A DNA stretch of 64,000 nt from Paenibacillus sp. GM2 (GCF_900069005.2 NZ_LN831279.1:248001-312000), one strand, 5' to 3'. Positions 34,380-43,791 are shown, numbered from the stretch's first letter. Notes: a model not told the origin generated them from the letters alone. Program-made: numbers and translations.

Positions 34380-35219
34380 ATGAGCACATTAACAAAGCCT
34401 GAACGAATTCGTAGTAGAGAAAACATCCAGAACATACGTGAGGAATCTGGACATACCTGTGAGTACATTGACCCTGTTACTGGAGAACGTTGTAGTCATC
34501 CAGCAGAAGGTGAACCTCATCATATTCGTACTCGTGGGGCTGGCGGGGATGATCGGAGGGAGAACCTGATCCACCTGTGCGGTTGGCATCATCGGTTGTT
34601 TCATGACGGTAACCTGGATCGAAATGAATTGCTCGCTATCGTTGCCAAGCGTGAAGGGCTAACACCGGAGGAAGTGGCGGATATTTTGAAACTGAGCTAT
34701 CAGCCTCCTCCAGCCCAGCCAGCCCCTCAGCCCAAGGTTGAGGAACTACTGCAAGCGTACATCCAGATTGATGAACAAGAGCAAGAAACAAGGTTCGTTA
34801 AAGGGCAGTTGCTGGATGCAATGTTGGCTGCCGGAGCCAAGCAAAAATTCCTGTCCTCGCAGATTGGAATCAGCCCGGCGCAAATTCGGGAGCTGGTGCA
34901 TGTCTATCGGACGTTCCCTACACCTGAATCGCGACATCCAGACTTGAGCTGGTATCACCATCGCGTAGCTAGCCATTCAAATGAACCGGCTGCTATGTTG
35001 ATAAAAGCTGGCGATGAATCTATGAGCACTAGAGAATTGCGCAAGGCCATTCTGAAACAAGAGGGGGCGGATCAACTTGTTAAGCAAGATGAAGATCAGG
35101 AGCAAAAGAAGGCTCAGCGGTTATTGGCATCTGTGCAAAAGATGTTGGATACCGGAAGCGAGGCCGCCCAGTGGTTTGAAACTAAATTAAAGCAGATGCT
35201 TAAGGAGGAGCAAAATTGA
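34380..35219 (+). CDS. HNH-nuclease-domain protein
   Basis: 279 residues. The N-terminal domain has CEYIDPVTGERC, EPHHIRTRGAGGDDRRENLI and HLCGWHHRLFHDGN, an HNH fold with metal-binding cysteines and histidines. A Pro-rich linker (QPPPAQPAPQPK) leads to a helical C-terminal part (KFLSSQIGISPAQIRELVHVYR) that looks like a DNA-binding helix-turn-helix. It overlaps the HD-GYP gene by 4 bp. Confidence 0.8.
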   Translation: MSTLTKPERIRSRENIQNIREESGHTCEYIDPVTGERCSHPAEGEPHHIRTRGAGGDDRRENLIHLCGWHHRLFHDGNLDRNELLAIVAKREGLTPEEVADILKLSYQPPPAQPAPQPKVEELLQAYIQIDEQEQETRFVKGQLLDAMLAAGAKQKFLSSQIGISPAQIRELVHVYRTFPTPESRHPDLSWYHHRVASHSNEPAAMLIKAGDESMSTRELRKAILKQEGADQLVKQDEDQEQKKAQRLLASVQKMLDTGSEAAQWFETKLKQMLKEEQN

Positions 35220-35758
35220 TTTTAGAAAATGTGCTAAATATGCTTGATCGTAATCATGCTAGGCGAGTCAGTAAACTTTCAATGTCATTAGCGCATCAGT
35301 TGGGACTAAGTGAGCATGAGATTCATCTGATGGGTCAGGGAGCCTTGTATCATGACATTGGTAAAATAGCTATTCCAACGTACTTACTGCAATCGAAAGA
35401 AAAGTTTAATGAAGAGGAATATAGGTTGATGCAACGGCATGTAGAGTACGGATTATCCATTCTATCTGTACATACAGGCGAAGAGATTGAAGCGGCGAGG
35501 GAGATTGTTGCTTCACATCATGAGCGTTGGGACGGACAAGGATATCCGCATGGTCTTATGGGTGAAGAAATTTCGCTGTATGGTCGCATTGTTGCTGTAT
35601 GTGATGTGTTTGACGCTCTATGCTCTGATAGACCGTACAAGGCAGCGTGGCCTATAGGAAAAGTGTTGGACTATATTAAAGACCAAAGTGGAGAGTCGTT
35701 TGATCCAAGAGTGGTTGAAGCATTCTTGCAGATGATGGCAGAGGGGGTAGCGGTATGA
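35216..35758 (+). CDS. HD-GYP-domain phosphohydrolase
   Basis: 180 residues, just the catalytic domain. HDIGKIAIP, ASHHERWDGQGYPHGLMGEEI and GRIVAVCDVFDALCSDRPYK are the HD-GYP core with the metal ligands and the GYP triplet, as in cyclic-di-GMP phosphodiesterases. There is no sensor domain. TTG 35216 is the start. It lies upstream of the pilus and adhesin genes, so a role in lowering c-di-GMP is conceivable but not shown. Confidence 0.85.
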   Translation: MILENVLNMLDRNHARRVSKLSMSLAHQLGLSEHEIHLMGQGALYHDIGKIAIPTYLLQSKEKFNEEEYRLMQRHVEYGLSILSVHTGEEIEAAREIVASHHERWDGQGYPHGLMGEEISLYGRIVAVCDVFDALCSDRPYKAAWPIGKVLDYIKDQSGESFDPRVVEAFLQMMAEGVAV

Positions 35759-36207
35759 ATGGGGCTTCTCATCTAGTTGGCGGAGTGACCGCCGCAATGG
35801 TGATCGGCATCCACTCTCCAGCCCAGCTTGCCGTTGTAGCAGTATCATCCTTATTGCCGGATATAGATCGTCAGAACAGCTTACTAGGGCGTTTTATTCC
35901 TGTTTTGCCGAGTGTCTTAGAGGCTACTTTTGGAAAGAGAACATTGACACACAGCATCATTTTTGGACTTTGCGTATGGTTATTGCTTAGCATTCATACA
36001 AGCTGGCAATGGCCTTTTTTAATTGGTTATGTATCCCATCTGTTGTTGGATGTAATAACAGGCAATGTTGCCTTGCTATGGCCGCATCGTTGGAAATGTG
36101 GTGTTCCGTTATTTGGAATCCCACCTGTTTTTGTTGAGACCATTGCAATTGCCGCTTGGGGAGCATGGATGGTACTAGGTGGTTATAGTCATTTTTATAT
36201 CGCTTAA
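35755..36207 (+). CDS. YdjM-like membrane-bound metal-dependent hydrolase (DUF457)
   Basis: 150 residues. Conserved NGASHLVGGVTAA, SSLLPDIDRQNS, KRTLTHSIIFGL and GYVSHLLLDVIT supply the His/Asp ligands of the YdjM family; three to four membrane segments. It overlaps the HD-GYP gene by 4 bp. The biological substrate is unknown; relatives are often LexA-regulated. Confidence 0.85.
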   Translation: MNGASHLVGGVTAAMVIGIHSPAQLAVVAVSSLLPDIDRQNSLLGRFIPVLPSVLEATFGKRTLTHSIIFGLCVWLLLSIHTSWQWPFLIGYVSHLLLDVITGNVALLWPHRWKCGVPLFGIPPVFVETIAIAAWGAWMVLGGYSHFYIA

Positions 36208-36214
36208 TGGAATC

Positions 36215-36248
36215 AAAAGCTTCTACACACTGTTGTGGGAGCTTTTTT
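36215..36248 (+). terminator. Terminator before the secretion module
   Basis: AAAAGCTTCTACA / TGTGGGAGCTTTT hairpin (with G-T pairs) followed by further T. It ends the accessory cluster. Confidence 0.75.
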
Positions 36249-36283
36249 GCTTTTATCGAGAACATATGAAGGGAGGGGATTGC

Positions 36284-36373
36284 ATGTTTAAAGGTTGGAT
36301 TAGCAAAAAGTATGGTATTGCGTGGTCGGTAAGTAAGTTTCGGAAAGACAAACGAGTAGGAGTATGCAAATAG
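36284..36373 (+). CDS. 29-residue basic peptide
   Basis: MFKGWISKKYGIAWSVSKF followed by RKDKRVGVCK. GGGAGGGG lies 7 bases before ATG 36284 and the next gene starts 14 bp after the stop. Function unknown; translation is suggested only by the strong binding site. Confidence 0.4.
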   Translation: MFKGWISKKYGIAWSVSKFRKDKRVGVCK

Positions 36374-36386
36374 GGAGGCTATCCAC

Positions 36387-36779
36387 TTGAAAAGGCTTAA
36401 GCAGATTTTAGTAGTTATGATGGCAGGTTTATTGTTTATGTTCAGTGCTGTCCCTCTTCAGAATTCTGTACATGCACAGAGCATCAAGGAGAGAATTCAA
36501 GGCAGCCAAGGTAGCGAAGTATCTAATTTGGAGAAAAAGGTAGATGAATCAACCACTGCTGGTGTTGATATGGCGCGGCGCATTTTTGTGACACTCACAA
36601 TTATCTTTGGGCTGTGGCTTGCTATCAGCTATTTTCGGGCAGGTTTTTCCCCGGACACTTTAAGAGAGACGAAAGGAAAAATTGTGTTTTTCCTTGCTTT
36701 CTTAATTTTATCATTTTGGACGGAAGATATCTTGGGCGCGGTCTTCAAATTATTTGGTATAGACCTGTCCAAACTGTGA
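36387..36779 (+). CDS. VirB2/TrbC-like small membrane protein
   Basis: 130 residues. Signal peptide (MKRLKQILVVMMAGLLFMFS, cleavage after HAQ), a short soluble part, then two membrane segments (IFVTLTIIFGLWLAISYF and IVFFLAFLILSFWTEDIL). Size and layout fit VirB2/CagC-type pilin-like subunits of Gram-positive conjugation systems; identity is inferred from position before the VirB3- and VirB4-like genes. Confidence 0.6.
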   Translation: MKRLKQILVVMMAGLLFMFSAVPLQNSVHAQSIKERIQGSQGSEVSNLEKKVDESTTAGVDMARRIFVTLTIIFGLWLAISYFRAGFSPDTLRETKGKIVFFLAFLILSFWTEDILGAVFKLFGIDLSKL

Positions 36780-36789
36780 GGAATTGGCT

Positions 36790-37116
36790 ATGTGGGGACA
36801 ATATCATCCGATACCGTACAAAAGTGCGATCAAAGAAAAGTTCATTACAATCTTTGGCATTGGCCTAAGTCTCAGTCAGGCGGCATGGTGGACAGTTGGG
36901 GGGTATCTGTCTGTTCAGATGTCCAAGGTGGTTCCGCGCATTGGGACAGACTGGTTCTATTCAAGGCTCCACTATTCTATACCGTTCTTATTCTGCATGT
37001 ATCTTTGCTATTTCAAACATACCGGGACTAACCTCCCGGTATGGAAATATTATTATCTGATGCTTCGGCTGAGATTGCGGAGAAGAAGATATCTGTATAA
37101 GAAAGGAGGAGCGTGA
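36790..37116 (+). CDS. VirB3/PrgI/TcpE-like membrane protein
   Basis: 108 residues. Two membrane segments (IFGIGLSLSQAAWWTVGGYL and YSIPFLFCMYLCYF) and a very basic end (LRLRLRRRRYLYKKGG), as in TcpE and PrgI proteins that anchor the VirB4 ATPase. ATG 36790 follows GAGGA; TTG 36784 is too close to it. Confidence 0.65.
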   Translation: MWGQYHPIPYKSAIKEKFITIFGIGLSLSQAAWWTVGGYLSVQMSKVVPRIGTDWFYSRLHYSIPFLFCMYLCYFKHTGTNLPVWKYYYLMLRLRLRRRRYLYKKGGA

Positions 37117-37117
37117 T

Positions 37118-37903
37118 ATGGTCCTGATGCTCATTTTAGTTTTAGCGGCAGCAGTGTTCTATTTTATGAACTATCAAAAAAAAGAGAAACCACTTACCGT
37201 TCAGGAACTGATCGGAGCGAAAAATTCCAAAATCACATGGGATGGACTTGCTCAAAATGGCAATCAATATCGTTTAGTAGTTGAAGTCGAACCTATTATC
37301 CTGGATAATGCCTCAATTGAGGAAAACAAAGCAGTTTGGCTTAACTTTCTTGGCCTCATTAACACGATCTCATTACCGGTTACATTCATCACGCAATCCC
37401 AACTGTTTGAGATGAAGGATTATACGGATGCCTACGGACAATCGGTTCAAGAGCTTCCTGATGATTATCCTGACCTGAAGAAATCGGGGGATTTGGTAAG
37501 ACAATATTTGATAGAGAGTTTGGATCAAGGCACGATCAGAAATTATCACGGATATATTATTTTTGAATACGACCCTTTGAAGGCAGAGACAGGTGTGGCA
37601 GGGGCAGGGAGAATGAATGCGATTTTGGACAAAGCCGCTCCTAAGAAAAATAACTTATCGGAAGAAGAGCAATCTGATCTGGCATTGCAAGTATTAGAAG
37701 AGGTGGAGAACATCTTATATGGCTTCTGTGAACAAGTAGGAATGCGATATCAGCGTCTGGATAAGGCGGGAATATGGAACTATACCTACCAAACCTTACA
37801 ACGTGAGCTGGCTCCACAAGCGCGGATGATTGATGCAATACGATCAGATTCATTCAAAAGATCAAAGCACTCTTTAACACAGGAAGAGTTGCAAAATGCG
37901 TAA
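37118..37903 (+). CDS. Membrane-anchored protein of the secretion module
   Basis: 261 residues. One N-terminal membrane helix (MVLMLILVLAAAVFYFMNYQ) and a soluble alpha/beta domain (LIGAKNSKITWDGLAQNGNQ, YRLVVEVEPIILDNA). The domain resembles the N-terminal part of VirB4/TraC-type proteins, as if that region were encoded separately. AAAGGAGG precedes ATG 37118. Confidence 0.6.
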   Translation: MVLMLILVLAAAVFYFMNYQKKEKPLTVQELIGAKNSKITWDGLAQNGNQYRLVVEVEPIILDNASIEENKAVWLNFLGLINTISLPVTFITQSQLFEMKDYTDAYGQSVQELPDDYPDLKKSGDLVRQYLIESLDQGTIRNYHGYIIFEYDPLKAETGVAGAGRMNAILDKAAPKKNNLSEEEQSDLALQVLEEVENILYGFCEQVGMRYQRLDKAGIWNYTYQTLQRELAPQARMIDAIRSDSFKRSKHSLTQEELQNA

Positions 37904-38069
37904 AGGAACCTGGTCAGATGCCGTTAAAAAGGTCAGGCAAAATGAAATTGATCAAGTTCCAAGTAGGCCCGGAGTTTGTCCTTGTGGGAGTGTAAGATTT
38001 TCACTGAGCTATTTAAGCGGTCAGCTTGTCCGTACATGTAAAGTTTGTGGAGATAAATTAGCGGTATAA
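37896..38069 (+). CDS. Small zinc-ribbon protein
   Basis: 57 residues with CPCGSVRF ... CKVCGDK, a four-cysteine zinc ribbon. It overlaps the preceding gene by 8 bp and ends 9 bp before the VirB4 start, so it is part of the operon. Role unknown. Confidence 0.65.
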   Translation: MRKGTWSDAVKKVRQNEIDQVPSRPGVCPCGSVRFSLSYLSGQLVRTCKVCGDKLAV

Positions 38070-38078
38070 GAAGGTGGA

Positions 38079-40076
38079 ATGGAAGTGTTCAATTTTATAA
38101 AAAGGAATAAAAAAGGTGAGGGGCTGGGAAATGAAACCCAGTCTCATCTTGATACCGGGAAAGCTAGTGGAGCTGACTTCGCTGCCCCTTCATTTATTAG
38201 AGAAACAATTCCGAAAGATAAAAGTGCTAACCAAATTAAGCTTGATGACTATGCGGTAGAAGTCGGTGGAACAATTACACCAACTCGATATTTTCGTAGT
38301 TTTTATGCTGAGATTTCTTCGGGCAATACCTGGGCAGGGATGCTGGATTCCTTAATTCGAGCAGATCATGGTAAAGGAGATGTAGACTTAGCGATCCATG
38401 TCCAGCCGTCATCAAATGATCGAGAACTAGATGAGATCGGCAGACGGATAGCAGGATTGTTATCAGATTTGGCTGATGAAAAGGACGTTCGTAAGATTGA
38501 TGCCATGAGAGATGAAATTGCAGACTTGAAAGAGCGACAAAAACGCATTCGATTGAATGTTGAACGAAGTTTTCGAGTGTCTATTCAGGTAATCGTCAGC
38601 TCCCCTGAATGGAAAGAACTCATGAAACTGTGTCGCTCACTTGTTCAGCGCTTTGCTGGGAAGTCGATCTATCTCCGTTCAGCCGATGGTCAACAGCTTG
38701 CGGCGCTGCAATCCGTATTACCTACTGCCGAAGCTACGGCAGTTCAAAAAGAGCACATTCTCTCATTGGAAAGCTCTAACGTGGCCGATCTTTTTCCATG
38801 GGGTGGAGGTAGCTTAAATCATCGTAGTGGTGTTGTAATAGGTAAAGATAGGATGGGCCGCCCGGTGTGGCTGGACAACTGGCATCCAGAACTAGCGAAT
38901 TATAATATGTGCATCATTGGACGTTCAGGTGCCGGAAAAACGTTTGTGACCATGTTAGTTACACATCGTTCCTCACATCTAAGAAGGCAAATTGGAATTA
39001 TTGATTGGAAGGGAGAGTACGGCGACTTTCTTCGTGCTTTGGGCTGCCCATTTATTGAACTCCACGAGCATTCTAAGCATCGTATCAATCCATATGATGT
39101 TGACATTACAGAACTTGCAGACGGGACAAGATTTGTTGATATCGAAGAAGCGGCGAATTCTGTACAGGCATTAGTCTTTAAAATGATTTCTGTTTATGAC
39201 CGTAGTGTATTAACTGGCGAAGTGAAAGTATTTATTGGTCGAGCTATAAGACAGCAGTATGCGGAGTACGAGATAACTACAGACCCTGAGAGCTTATATA
39301 CGACAGATCAAACGATGCAAGGTCAAGGCATTTTCAGGACTGGTAAGGTAAGAAAAGCAATGCCTGAATTGATTGGGTTATGGGAGAAAATGAATGCCCA
39401 TAAAAGTGAAGCGATCCGAAAAGCAAGTGAGTTGCTGCAGCCATTTACCCGAAAAGGTGAAATGAGTTCATATTCGATATTTGATGGTCCTTCTACAGTA
39501 GAACTGAAGAATGCGCCAATCTTTGGTTTTGCTATCAATCGGCTTGATCCGGAGATCATGCGTCCAATTGGTTTGTTTGTTACAGAGCGTTGGATGATGG
39601 AACGCTGGGCGAAGAAACATCCAGAGGTTAAGAAACTCCTTATTATTGAGGAATGCCAGAATATATTTCTTGACGAAGATTTTGGAGCTGTTTGGGCAGA
39701 GAGTGCATTTCGGGAGGGGCGTGCAACTAATACAGGGATCGTCCCTGTTACTCAGGGCTTGGAGGTATTTACTCGTTCTCAAGCTGGGATGGCTGCAATT
39801 AAAAACAGCCCAATCAAAATTATTGGTATTCAGGAAGCTTTAGATATTGATGCTGTTCGCGGGAAATTAGCATTAACCGAAGGTGAAGCAGACTTTCTCG
39901 TTTATCAAGCTCGTAAGGGAGATATGCTCGTCAAAGTGGACAATCAATCGGCTATAGTACATGTAGATGCAGCTCCATTCGAGCATATGTTGTTTACCAC
40001 AGACCCCAATGATCCGTTATACGCCGAGCGGAAACGGTATATCAAGGAAAGAGCAAGGGCTGAAGGAACAGCATAG
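38079..40076 (+). CDS. VirB4-family conjugation ATPase
   Basis: 665 residues. N-terminal VirB4/TraC domain (VEVGGTITPTRYFRSFYAEI) and a coiled coil (about 130-165). The ATPase domain has Walker A IIGRSGAGKTFV, then RQIGIIDWKGEYGDF, Walker B KLLIIEECQNIF and ATNTGIVPVTQGLEVF. VirB4 energises pilus assembly and transfer in type IV secretion. This is the firmest marker of a conjugation-type machine in the element. Confidence 0.9.
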   Translation: MEVFNFIKRNKKGEGLGNETQSHLDTGKASGADFAAPSFIRETIPKDKSANQIKLDDYAVEVGGTITPTRYFRSFYAEISSGNTWAGMLDSLIRADHGKGDVDLAIHVQPSSNDRELDEIGRRIAGLLSDLADEKDVRKIDAMRDEIADLKERQKRIRLNVERSFRVSIQVIVSSPEWKELMKLCRSLVQRFAGKSIYLRSADGQQLAALQSVLPTAEATAVQKEHILSLESSNVADLFPWGGGSLNHRSGVVIGKDRMGRPVWLDNWHPELANYNMCIIGRSGAGKTFVTMLVTHRSSHLRRQIGIIDWKGEYGDFLRALGCPFIELHEHSKHRINPYDVDITELADGTRFVDIEEAANSVQALVFKMISVYDRSVLTGEVKVFIGRAIRQQYAEYEITTDPESLYTTDQTMQGQGIFRTGKVRKAMPELIGLWEKMNAHKSEAIRKASELLQPFTRKGEMSSYSIFDGPSTVELKNAPIFGFAINRLDPEIMRPIGLFVTERWMMERWAKKHPEVKKLLIIEECQNIFLDEDFGAVWAESAFREGRATNTGIVPVTQGLEVFTRSQAGMAAIKNSPIKIIGIQEALDIDAVRGKLALTEGEADFLVYQARKGDMLVKVDNQSAIVHVDAAPFEHMLFTTDPNDPLYAERKRYIKERARAEGTA

Positions 40077-40093
40077 GAAGGGAGAGAGCTACT

Positions 40094-42058
40094 TTGCGCC
40101 GTATTACAATAGTTACTTGTATGCTACTAATGCTGGTTCACAGCTTTGCTCTCGCAACGCCAGCTATGGCAGCTAGTGAAAAAGGCATCATAGGTAAACA
40201 GGTCGAGCAATATTATGAGGATGAGGATAATAAGCCTGGCTTGATGGAACGAACCCTTTCAGATGTTTTAATTGGAGCAGCTAATTTTTTGATCAAGTCT
40301 TTTGGTATGAAAGATGTAACCTTGTTGGTTTTCGGTAAAAATCCTGAATCAACAAGTGATGGGTTCTTGCAAGGGGGTACGGAAGACCTTCGATCAAGTT
40401 TATACCTTGGAGTATTTTCCGAGGGAATGATGAATGCGATAGACGCGATCTATACTGCTTTGGAACGTTTTATACCGTATCCTATTTTTATTGCTCTTAT
40501 ACTGATAGCGTTCTTACTTCTCTGGCACGGATATACCGGGGAAGGGCGAACGAAAGCAAAGGATTATGCAACAGCCTTTGTTGTTGGGCTGATATCCTTA
40601 AGATTTGGTGTATATCTATGGAATTTCATAGCCACCATTGTAAGTTGGTTTACGGATTTAATCTGGGCGGTTATGGTTGATTATGGACTTCAGCCAGGAT
40701 TGTTCCTCAATACGATTTGGGGGACAGGTGAAGCCGGATATGATAATATGGTTAGTTATCGGGGATTTATCGTTTCAATTTTAGTTCTGCTAGCCGCACT
40801 TATGACTGCAAAACTAAACTACGACTATACCATACGATCCATCAACCTGATGCTACTCATAATCACATTCGTTCCGTGTTGCATAATGACGCTGTTTCCT
40901 CGCTATCGCAACGCTTTGCAAACGTGGTGGGATCAGTTTGTTGCCAATATGATATTGCCCTTAGCCCATGCTCTAGCATTAGGGCTATTTTTTTTATTGC
41001 TTCATTTTAGTAGTGAAGGTATTTCTAATTGGGTGATTGTAGCGTATCTGTTTGGTTTTTCTTCCATACAAAATCTTGTTCAACGTCTATTAGGGGTTGA
41101 GCAGCCAGACTCTAGAGCGGGGAGAGCTTTAGGTTTCGGCACGATCCTTGCGATGAGTAAAATGTTTTCAGGAAAGAAATCAAACAGTGTTAATAATGGA
41201 AAGACGAGCGCGTCCAAAGACCAGTTGGTAGGAGAGAATAGCTCATCTGACGCGATCGGCGGTATGCCTGGTGATGCTACGTCTGCGGGGACAAGAGGAA
41301 CCGTTTCTGGTACTTCGTCTTCTAGTGCAATGTCTGGTAAGCCGAATTTCAGAAATAAGGCGACAAATATAAGTAAAAAGGTCGCAGGTTTCGCATTAAA
41401 TCAAGGAGCTAAAGGTGCTGGCGCTGTTTTAGGGGCCTCTATCGGATTTATGGCTGGGGATCCCCTAAAAGGAGCTGTAATTGGCGGAGCGGCTGGAGGC
41501 CTTATCGGAAAAGGAACCCAAAAAATTGGCCAAGGCAGTATGTGGTTGGGGAAGAAAGCTTACTCTGGAGTACAGAAATTAAATGGGTTGAGTGCAACTC
41601 CACCAGCCTCTGATGAAGAGGATGGCAGCGTGATGTCATCAGTACCATTTTATGAAGAAAAGCCGGTGCAATCCTCCACAACCGGTACAACAGAACAGCC
41701 ATTCAGATCAAAAGCAAGAAGTGGATCAGGGGTTCTAAACGAAGGCGTAGTTATAAATGGCGGAAGGTTTGATGGGGATGTAATGTCAATTAATACTGAC
41801 AAGGAAAAAAAGACACAAGGTAAGTCTGATATTGTCAATGGAACTCATATAAATCGAGGTGTCAAAATCAACGGTGGGAACTTTAAAGGTAACATTATTT
41901 CAGATGGTGGAGAAGTCACAATTACAGGAGGGGTAATGGATGCCAATAAAATCAAGAATGCGAATGGCGAAACTATATATTCGCCGAGAGAGAGCAACAG
42001 TCCGTCCTCTTCGTCATCTCCTACTTCTGGAGGGAAACATTATAACTACCACGTTTAA
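40094..42058 (+). CDS. VirB6/TrbL-like polytopic membrane protein with long tail
   Basis: 654 residues, TTG start at 40094 after GGAAGGGAGAG. Signal peptide (to about 27), an amphipathic part and five or six membrane segments (about 125-345; PYPIFIALILIAFLLLWHG, PLAHALALGLFFLLLHF). A Ser/Gly-rich tail contains a Gly-zipper-like stretch (GAVIGGAAGGLIGKG) and three short repeats (GVVINGGRFDGDV, GVKINGGNFKGNI, EVTITGGVMDANK) suggesting a small beta-solenoid. VirB6-type proteins form the inner channel. Confidence 0.8.
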   Translation: MRRITIVTCMLLMLVHSFALATPAMAASEKGIIGKQVEQYYEDEDNKPGLMERTLSDVLIGAANFLIKSFGMKDVTLLVFGKNPESTSDGFLQGGTEDLRSSLYLGVFSEGMMNAIDAIYTALERFIPYPIFIALILIAFLLLWHGYTGEGRTKAKDYATAFVVGLISLRFGVYLWNFIATIVSWFTDLIWAVMVDYGLQPGLFLNTIWGTGEAGYDNMVSYRGFIVSILVLLAALMTAKLNYDYTIRSINLMLLIITFVPCCIMTLFPRYRNALQTWWDQFVANMILPLAHALALGLFFLLLHFSSEGISNWVIVAYLFGFSSIQNLVQRLLGVEQPDSRAGRALGFGTILAMSKMFSGKKSNSVNNGKTSASKDQLVGENSSSDAIGGMPGDATSAGTRGTVSGTSSSSAMSGKPNFRNKATNISKKVAGFALNQGAKGAGAVLGASIGFMAGDPLKGAVIGGAAGGLIGKGTQKIGQGSMWLGKKAYSGVQKLNGLSATPPASDEEDGSVMSSVPFYEEKPVQSSTTGTTEQPFRSKARSGSGVLNEGVVINGGRFDGDVMSINTDKEKKTQGKSDIVNGTHINRGVKINGGNFKGNIISDGGEVTITGGVMDANKIKNANGETIYSPRESNSPSSSSSPTSGGKHYNYHV

Positions 42059-42075
42059 AGGCTCAAGGTGAAATT

Positions 42076-43791
42076 ATGGATATAGAAAAGTTATTGAAGC
42101 AAAGCGGCAAGTTTCTTCTTGATAAAATGGCTATGGCTGCATTAAAGGCGGTACTCCCATATGTACTTGCTATAGGAGGCATTGCACTGCTTTTATTCTT
42201 GCTCTACTTCATGATTTTTGAGCTTCCTAAGCAATCGGTACTGGGCACATTTGATACCGTTAAGGAACGTACAACGGGTTTCTTCTATGGGACAAAAGAA
42301 GAAACCGATGAGCGGTTGTTTGATGAGTATCAGAGTATTGCTGACCGCTGGCATGAAGAATTAACAGCAGAGCAAGAATCGCAGGTTCAAACATATGCTC
42401 TAAATTGGCAATGGTTGGCTCAGGTGGATCGTTCACTCAACGATCCATCTTTTTTTAACACGTTTTTAAATGAAAATGTTAAGGAAGTGGAGCTAAGACC
42501 AGAAGAGACTTTTGAAGAAGTACGTCCCAAGTTCACTTGGAAAAATTCTGAGATTATCACGGTGAAAGAGGTTTGTCTTCGAAATGGAGGTGAGGAAGGT
42601 GAAGCTACGTACAAAAAGTCAACAGTGACTGAACGTCAGCCTGTTCTTCTTTTGAAAAAGGCAGAGACAATACAAAATGATTATCTTTATACCTACGCTT
42701 CAGAGACTACGACTGAAACTTCCCCCTCTGCATGTGGTGAGTTGACTACAACCGTGACCCAAGATATATTACAACGGATTGAGCCAATGTACAGCGAAGA
42801 TTGGGTGCCATTAAGAGAAATCCTTATTGCTCATGGTGCAAAGAGAGTAGAAGATCAGGACTTTCTTTTAGAATACTGGCTTTCATATCTTTCTGATGGT
42901 GACGGCGAAGGAGATCCTCTAATTGGCTGGTCTCCAGTTATTGGGGAAATAGTTTGGCCAACAGAGGGGAGTAAGATCACATCAACTTTTGGAAGCCGAG
43001 TCCATCCAATCACAGGACTAATAAAACTGCACGCAGGCGTTGATATTGGAGTACCGATTGGTACACCTGTTTATGCTGCGAAATCCGGTAAAGTGATCTT
43101 TGCTGATTTTTTGGGTACCGCAGGCAATGCGATCATGATTCAACATGATGGTGGTATGGAGACGAGGTATTATCATCTGAATAAGGTTAAGGTGGAATCT
43201 GGGCAAACGGTAAAGGCAGGGGAGGAGATTGCAGAGTCGGGGAATACTGGCGGTTCAACGGGACCGCATTTGCACTTTGAAGTACGTGTCAATGGAGAAC
43301 CTGTAAATCCGCTGGTTTATTTCGGTTATGAGGAATCATCCGATATATTGGTTTACCGCCCTTTGGATATACCTGTATTACTTGAATGGTTAGGCAAACG
43401 AAATTCAATGTTGGCTACAAAAGAGATATTAACCATGATTGACGATGCGGCAAAAGCTCAAGGAATTGATCCTTATTTGCTAATTGCTATCACTGGAGCA
43501 GAACAATCTTTTGTTCCAAAAAGCAATAAGTATGCGGATAAGATTGTGAAGAATCCCTGGAATGTCTTTGGAAGCTGGAAAGAAGGGAAGGGAGCTGAAT
43601 TAACCACTAAGGACGCCGCTATAATTGCGGCCAAGACGATAGTAAAGCTTTCGAGGGGGAAACCATCTACAGTTAGTCCTATCGCATGGTTGAGCGATCC
43701 TGAAAATCCAAACGGGGTATATGCTACCGGTTCAAATTGGGTTAGGAACGTAACCAGTATTTATGTACAATTATCCAAATTAGTGGATTGA
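42076..43791 (+). CDS. Bifunctional peptidoglycan hydrolase of the secretion module (M23 plus lysozyme-like)
   Basis: 571 residues. Membrane anchor (about 27-52), a charged region, then an M23 LytM-type endopeptidase (about 305-415: HAGVDIGVPIGTPVYAA, YYHLNKVKV, STGPHLHFEVRVNG with the zinc histidines), and a C-terminal lytic-transglycosylase-like domain (AAKAQGIDPYLLIAITGAEQ ... KNPWNVFG). It corresponds to VirB1/CwlT-type enzymes that open the cell wall for the conjugation channel. Confidence 0.87.
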   Translation: MDIEKLLKQSGKFLLDKMAMAALKAVLPYVLAIGGIALLLFLLYFMIFELPKQSVLGTFDTVKERTTGFFYGTKEETDERLFDEYQSIADRWHEELTAEQESQVQTYALNWQWLAQVDRSLNDPSFFNTFLNENVKEVELRPEETFEEVRPKFTWKNSEIITVKEVCLRNGGEEGEATYKKSTVTERQPVLLLKKAETIQNDYLYTYASETTTETSPSACGELTTTVTQDILQRIEPMYSEDWVPLREILIAHGAKRVEDQDFLLEYWLSYLSDGDGEGDPLIGWSPVIGEIVWPTEGSKITSTFGSRVHPITGLIKLHAGVDIGVPIGTPVYAAKSGKVIFADFLGTAGNAIMIQHDGGMETRYYHLNKVKVESGQTVKAGEEIAESGNTGGSTGPHLHFEVRVNGEPVNPLVYFGYEESSDILVYRPLDIPVLLEWLGKRNSMLATKEILTMIDDAAKAQGIDPYLLIAITGAEQSFVPKSNKYADKIVKNPWNVFGSWKEGKGAELTTKDAAIIAAKTIVKLSRGKPSTVSPIAWLSDPENPNGVYATGSNWVRNVTSIYVQLSKLVD

